A stretch of 12,288 nt of DNA from assembly GCA_027604505.1 (NCBI GenBank), contig JADIIX010000341.1:1-12288 (forward strand), read 5' to 3'. A program made the position numbers and the translations under genes. The number at the start of each line of letters is the position of its first letter. Position 1 is the stretch's first letter. Source of the stretch: Gonapodya sp. JEL0774 (lineage: Eukaryota > Monoblepharomycota > Monoblepharidomycetes > Monoblepharidales > Gonapodyaceae). Below the pieces are notes generated by a model that was not told the DNA's origin, made no database searches, and was given only the letters and a program-made list of their open reading frames with translations. Of this stretch, positions 8,577-12,288 are shown piece after piece.

Positions 8577-9203
8577 CTACTCCTCAACACCTCCCCTGTG
8601 TGTCAGTGTCGTTGCTGCGATCTGTTTTGGGGTGAAGATGACGCGCGCCGGCCTTTCGCCCCCGCCGCCGGCGTGGCCATGGTTGTGCTGAAGATCGTGA
8701 TGCGGGTCGAGCACGTCGACTGAGAACCAGTCCTGCCGTCGGGGCTGATTGAGATTTTGGGCTGTTGCTGCTGCGGTTGTTGGTGTTGTTGAGGTGGGAC
8801 AGGAGGTGGGAGGGTGGGTCGTGCGGGATGGGGAGGAGCGACGAGCGAGGTGGGAGGAGACGTGGAGATGTGGGAGTGGAGCAGTGGGAGTGGAGCGGTG
8901 GGAGGGCGAGGAGCTAGGGGTTGTAGGGGGCAGACGGTGGAGAGCAGAGAGCACAGAGTGCCAGCGCAATGTATTGCCCCACGGGTGGTGGTGGAGGAGG
9001 GACGTGGAGAAGTGGATTGTGGACGTTGATGGGAATAGGGAAGCGGGAGGTGGAGGAGGTGTGATGGAGCGATGGTGCGTGATGTGCGTGTGGGTGGGTT
9101 GGACGTGCCCGACGTGCCCGACGTGCTCGAAGTGTGTGCGCGGGCGAGATCGGAGTGGGTGGACATGAGTGCCCCACATTGGGACGCGGTGGGGTGGGGA
9201 CAC
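8577..9203 (-). CDS. Doubtful Pro/Ser/His-rich minus-strand frame, 208 aa
   Basis: Two overlapping minus-strand frames are open here: 208 codons (9203-8577) and 187 codons (9166-8603). Both are dominated by Pro, Ser, Thr and His because the minus strand is C-rich. The 3' part of each looks more protein-like: RRQDWFSVDVLDPHHDLQHN in the longer one, a Gln-rich stretch and then KISISPDGRTGSQ in the shorter. The Gln run comes from the imperfect GTT/GCT repeat at 8763-8790. There are no splice signals or domains to decide between them, so this may not be a gene. Confidence 0.18.
   Translation of the reverse strand: MSPPHRVPMWGTHVHPLRSRPRTHFEHVGHVGHVQPTHTHITHHRSITPPPPPASLFPSTSTIHFSTSLLHHHPWGNTLRWHSVLSALHRLPPTTPSSSPSHRSTPTAPLPHLHVSSHLARRSSPSRTTHPPTSCPTSTTPTTAAATAQNLNQPRRQDWFSVDVLDPHHDLQHNHGHAGGGGERPARVIFTPKQIAATTLTHRGGVEE
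8763..8790. repeat. Imperfect trinucleotide tract (GTT/GCT)
   Basis: Repeated TTG, CTG and GTT triplets run through this stretch. On the minus strand one frame reads it as a glutamine-rich segment (PQQHQQPQQQQP). It is short and imperfect. Confidence 0.6.
8870..8905. repeat. 14-bp tandem repeat, about 2.6 copies
   Basis: The unit GTGGGAGTGGAGCA (8870-8883) is followed by GTGGGAGTGGAGCG (8884-8897) and a partial GTGGGAGG (8898-8905). It lies in a G-rich + strand block. Confidence 0.85.
9102..9137. repeat. 9-bp tandem repeat, about 3-4 copies
   Basis: Units GACGTGCCC (9102-9110), GACGTGCCC (9111-9119), GACGTGCTC (9120-9128) and a diverged GAAGTGTGT (9129-9137) lie in tandem. The 9-base period keeps all frames in register. 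Confidence 0.85.
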
Positions 9204-9507
9204 GAAAGTCCGTCAGCACGTCCACCGTCAATCCGTCATTTTATGGGTCCGACTGTCTATGACCCGTGCGACGGTTGGTCACGTCACGACAGCCACTGCA
9301 CCCTCAACCCATCATCGTCCACCGTACACCGTCCATCATCCACCGACCTCCACGTTCCACTGACTCTGAATCCGCCTACCGGATCTACGGTATCAGGCGC
9401 GAGTGGCGCGTCTCGGCCGGCGAGGAGTAAAACCATTACGGGTGACTGGGCTTTACTTTTGAGGGATGGAGGTGCTCGGTGGTCCTCCGGCGGCGTGGAC
9501 CCCTCTG
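9204..9507 (+). CDS. Possible exon, strand ambiguous, function unknown
   Basis: The + frame at 9072-9512 becomes more protein-like in its second half (TGSTVSGASGASRPARSKTI, then GDWALLLRDGGARWSSGGVD) and runs into a perfect GTAAGT donor at 9508. The opposite strand is equally plausible: a minus frame (9790-9284) reads RDAPLAPDTVDPVGGF and is preceded by a TTACACAG acceptor at the same site. The two signals overlap because GTGTAAGT on one strand reads as ACTTACAC on the other. No domain is visible, and I cannot choose a strand from the sequence. Confidence 0.22.
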
Positions 9508-9512
9508 TGTAA

Positions 9513-10164
9513 GTGATGTGGGTGATGCAAGCGGACAAGAAAGAGTTCAATCTGGTCTGTCTGGGTGTGTCGAGTCGTCGGTGTGGTTGGTGGGTGAGTA
9601 TGCAGTAAGTGGCCATTGGTACAACATGTCTGTGCTGCGAGTTGAACGTGAAATGTGGACACCACAGGGCAGAAGGAGCGAGTGGGGAGTGTGAGATGGG
9701 AGTGGGACGTATGGGGGGTGGAGAGAGGCACATGTGGTTGGTGGGGAGCAGGGAATGGTCGCACGAGAACACCACGGAGGACAAAATCACAAAGGAAAGC
9801 CCGCTTTCGCAGAGAAAAGTCTGGCGAGGACGCTTGAGAATGAAATAATATTGTCAGTCTATCTCGTTTTTCATTTTAGTCCCCACTTCCGCCGACACCG
9901 AATCACATCTCCCATCACGATACCGATGATATCACTTGAAGACATGGACCGATATTTATATCGACAGATCAAATTTGTTCTCGATTACATTTTTCGGTGA
10001 CTGTAATTCGCGCCGAAACTTTGACATCAAGCAGGACCAGGGCGAGCGTTACATAGCGCAAAAGGCCCTGCTTAGGTGGAATAGGCGGACTACGTTGGCA
10101 GACTGTGTTTCCAGCGGCGGTTGAAGGGCAACTGAACCCGTCAATGCTTAGTCAGCACGGTTTG
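9513..10164. other. No supported gene
   Basis: A G-rich tract covers about 9640-9740. A + frame at 9936-10124 ends in a moderately protein-like part (DIKQDQGERYIAQKALLRWN) but has no splice sites or homology I recognise. An imperfect inverted repeat (AAGCAGG near 10029, CCCTGCTT near 10067) is also present. Nothing here supports a confident call. Confidence 0.35.
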
Positions 10165-10704
10165 TTATCTCCCTTTCCCCTCGATCTTGCCTGGTAAGAA
10201 GGGGTTTGCACCAATAGAATCCGGACAACGACTCGGGGTAAGAAAAGATCCAGCGGCTGGAGGAGAGAAGCGTGGATATCTGGCCTGGCAGATTCGGCTC
10301 CTGTGTGCAACATCAGTACTTTTGCCACTCTCCCGAGCCATCGCGAGACGGGCCAACTCCAGCTGTATGCGCAGCTGGCCCAATTTGCATATTTCTTGCT
10401 CTTCCTTGCTCCGTTCCATTTCCAGCTGGCAGCCATCAGCAGTTGTCGCCGTAAGTTCCTTGCTCTTCATCTTGAGCAGTTAAACTGCTTCCTCTCTCGA
10501 GATACGCCAACCTTTCCGGTCGATCTTTCGTGCACCGAAGCGATGAATGTCTGCGACACCTTGATAAACGCCTTGGGGCCGTCTAGCAAGTCCTGATAAT
10601 CCGCCTGTAGCCACACCGGCGTAAGATCCAAAGGAGCCGGAATTTCCGTAAGCAGAGTAAGTACTGTTAGTTACATAAGCCAGTCCCAGGAGTTTCATAA
10701 ACAT
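10165..10704 (-). pseudogene. Broken minus-strand gene fragment with a coiled-coil-like segment
   Basis: The minus frame from ATG 10704 runs 74 codons to TAA (10482-10480). It then continues in the same frame through three more codons and another 101 codons (from ATG 10470) to a stop at 10165. The first part has a Gly/Tyr-rich stretch, then GGLSGLARRPQGVYQGV and RKIDRKGWRISREEAV just before the stop. After it comes a charged segment with heptad-like spacing (CQLEMERSKEEQEICKLGQL, then RIQLELARLAMARES), probably helical. The single TAA would follow from one C-to-T change of CAA. The Gly/aromatic stretch loosely recalls C-terminal tails of large lipid-associated fungal proteins, but this is a weak impression. 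It is divergent from the SDR gene. Two separate small ORFs, or stop readthrough, are the alternatives. Confidence 0.42.
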
Positions 10705-10711
10705 ATTTCTT

Positions 10712-10717
10712 TATAAG
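10712..10717 (+). promoter_or_regulatory. TATA-like box of the SDR gene
   Basis: TATAAG lies 107 bases before the SDR start codon, followed by an A/C/T-rich stretch that suits a short 5' leader (about 10745-10818). The start codon context is good, with A at -3 (ACAATG). The box lies only eight bases outside the ATG of the divergent minus-strand fragment, so the two share a very compact intergenic region. Confidence 0.5.
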
Positions 10718-10818
10718 CCCCCCAAATTGTTCCTGGACAGCTGTTCATCAGTCAAGTTCATCAAAAACTCAGCACATCGTCCTAGCATTAACGAACAGTC
10801 ACTCTCACTTCAATTACA

Positions 10819-11858
10819 ATGTCATCCTACGTAATCTCGGGAGTCTCTCGTGGTCTCGGCGTAAGTTCTCATCTTGTCAATGTCACGACACTTCACTCAT
10901 ACGCAACTCTGGTCATACAGTTCGAGTTCCTTAAGCAGCTTTCTGTTGACCCAGCCAACAAGGTTTTCGGACTCGTCCGTGACAAAGCCGCTGTTGAGGC
11001 CAAGGTTGCTGCTGAAATCGGAAAGAGCAATATTTTCATCATTCAAGCCGACACTACGTCCCCAGACGATTTGCGAGTAAGTGAATTAACATTCCATTAA
11101 ATGAGGTGCACTAACTCAACCATTTTCTAGAAAGCAGCCGAGATTGTCTCGCAGGAGACAAATGGCACACTCGATTACATAATTGCCAATGCGGCCCTTC
11201 AGGCCAAGACTGCCTTAGTGGGCTTTGACACTCTGTAGGTTTTCTGTTCGGGAAGAGACCCCCAAGCTATGGTCAGTTGACACTAATTGTTGGATAGGGC
11301 TAAGGATCCACCGGCCCTGGAGGCAGATTTGATTGAGCATTTCAAGGTCAACACCATTGGCCCAATTCACCTGTTCAATGCCTTCATGCCCCTGATCTTG
11401 AAGGGCAAGGCAAAGAAAGTGTTTGCCATCTCCAGCGGTGCCTCAGACACCGAGATGACACTCAAGCCTGACATGTACCAAGCCACGTCGTATTCCATCA
11501 GCAAGGCAGCATTGAATATGGCCATCGCTAAGTTCAGCGCTGTCTACCGTAAGGATGGTGTTCTTTTCATGGCCATTTGCCCTGGTGCAGTGGACACTGG
11601 CAGTCTGCAGATTGGTATGTCTTCGACTGAACAACTACAATGGTGCTTTTGGCTAACATTTGCATAGCAACCGAGGAGGAAGGAGCATTGGCAATGGCTA
11701 TGTTTGGAAAGTTCAAGGCATATTCACCTACCTTCGAAGCACCTTCTCCAGTGGACGTTGCTGCCAAGTCGGTCTTGGCTCTCACCCAAAAGGCTACTGT
11801 CGACGGGGGTTTTGCGGGTGTCTTCATCTCTCACACGGAGAAGAAGCCATATCTATAA
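10819..11858 (+). CDS. Short-chain dehydrogenase/reductase, five exons, 269 aa
   Basis: Likely an NAD(P)(H)-dependent oxidoreductase of the fungal SDR family, cytosolic, substrate unknown. Exons: 10819-10860, 10921-11076, 11131-11234, 11298-11614, 11668-11858. Introns are 60, 54, 63 and 53 nt with GTAAGT, GTAAGT, GTAGGT and GTATGT donors and AG acceptors, and phases agree at every junction. SDR landmarks: Rossmann glycine motif SGVSRGLG (residues 7-14, with Ser in place of the usual Thr), Asp58 (ADTT) for the adenine ring, NAA at 86-88, the helix-4 Asn119, Ser146/147 (ISSGAS), the catalytic Tyr166 and Lys170 (YSISK), and PG at 196-197. Arg34 after the second strand favours NADP(H). There is no signal peptide or membrane segment, and the length is typical of a single-domain SDR. 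No partner genes are seen, so the pathway cannot be named. Confidence 0.95.
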
Positions 11859-12054
11859 AGTGTGGAATGGGAAGGGAAGGGTGTGGGGTCTGAACATATC
11901 CATATGCGGATTTATTTCGGATAGACAACCTCCGTATCTATCTACATAGCAATGGAGAATATACCCAATGCTGTTCATATGCTTCTCCTTTCGACAGTTT
12001 TGCAGCGTGTGCACAGTTCAGAAAGTAGTGAACGAATTTTCGCGAGATACCCTG
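11859..12054. other. SDR 3' flank
   Basis: A/T-richer sequence follows the SDR stop and presumably contains the 3' UTR and poly(A) site, but I see no clear AATAAA before 12100. No ORF of note is present. Confidence 0.5.
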
Positions 12055-12185
12055 TCACGCTGTGACGAATATTCGAAATATTCGCATTCGATTCAATATT
12101 CGACGAATAAAATACGATTACGAACACTGGTTTAGTTATTCGAGAGGTCGAAAACGAGTATGAATACGAATATTTGTGAATTAGA
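12055..12185. repeat. TTCG/CGAA palindromic element, copy B (A/T-type units)
   Basis: Related to the element at 2478-2648, and in the same orientation. Both begin TCACGCT-TGACGAA, and 29 of the first 36 positions match. Where copy A has GTTCG or CGAAC units, this copy has ATTCG or CGAAT (for example GAATATTCGAAATATTCG). Near the end GAATACGAATAT corresponds to GAACTCGAACTT in copy A. It starts with a perfect inverted repeat, GTCAC-GCT-GTGAC (12054-12066). It lies about 200 bases downstream of the SDR stop codon. Confidence 0.8.
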
Positions 12186-12288
12186 CGTTTTTATACGTTG
12201 CTGATAAGCTGCACGACACAAGTGATTATGCCACTATTTGTTGTGCAACGGAGAGGAGTGCAACGGCCAACTTCGGTTCCTCCAAGAA
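12186..12288. other. No feature seen at the right edge
   Basis: This short stretch after copy B has no open frame or repeat that I can support. Confidence 0.4.

Noticed and set aside
8749-9168. Cys-rich, zinc-finger-like motif TCPTCPTCSKC in a + strand frame
   Set aside because: It is produced directly by the 9-bp tandem repeat at 9102-9137, and the rest of the frame is Gly/Trp/Arg/Val low complexity.
11287-11667. Separate 126-codon ORF and neighbouring ORFs in the SDR region
   Set aside because: These are the SDR exons read through introns; the spliced model accounts for all of them with matching phases.
1-12288. CRISPR array, rRNA, transposase or reverse transcriptase genes
   Set aside because: No regularly spaced direct repeats, rRNA-like blocks or catalytic motifs of these families were seen on either strand.

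Overview
The window looks like filamentous-fungal nuclear DNA, most likely from a basidiomycete. This is inferred from short introns (53-63 nt, GTAAGT/GTATGT donors, CTAAC-like branch sites), a CCCTAA telomere-type repeat, C/T-rich intergenic DNA and a fungal-type short-chain dehydrogenase. Only one gene is certain: a five-exon SDR-family oxidoreductase at 10819-11858 (+), 269 aa, with every splice junction readable and all SDR landmarks present.

Layout. 1-100: a short telomere-type array (56-96), CCCTAA orientation on the + strand, as at a left chromosome end. 100-455: a small two-exon gene model whose ATG lies just after the array. 850-2120 (+): exon-like open segments with plausible splice sites, including a Ser/Pro-rich product that I do not recognise. 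2478-2648: a palindromic element built from TTCG/CGAA units. 2.7-9.8 kb: a long stretch with blocks of strand-biased C-rich and G-rich DNA, small tandem repeats, a G-quadruplex motif and many overlapping open frames on both strands. None of these frames encodes a protein family I recognise; several may be exons or decayed genes. 10165-10704 (-): a reading frame broken by one in-frame TAA, divergent from the SDR. 10705-10818: the SDR promoter and leader, with a TATA-like box. 12055-12185: a second, diverged copy of the TTCG/CGAA element.

I see no rRNA, tRNA, CRISPR array or recognisable transposase, reverse transcriptase or integrase. No multigene pathway can be argued, because only one gene has a recognisable function. 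The most notable non-genic signal is the pair of TTCG/CGAA elements. They align over their first ~60 bases, yet differ by the same kind of substitution in unit after unit (GTTCG in one copy, ATTCG in the other). Gene models other than the SDR were built by eye from frame continuity and splice signals and should be treated as hypotheses.
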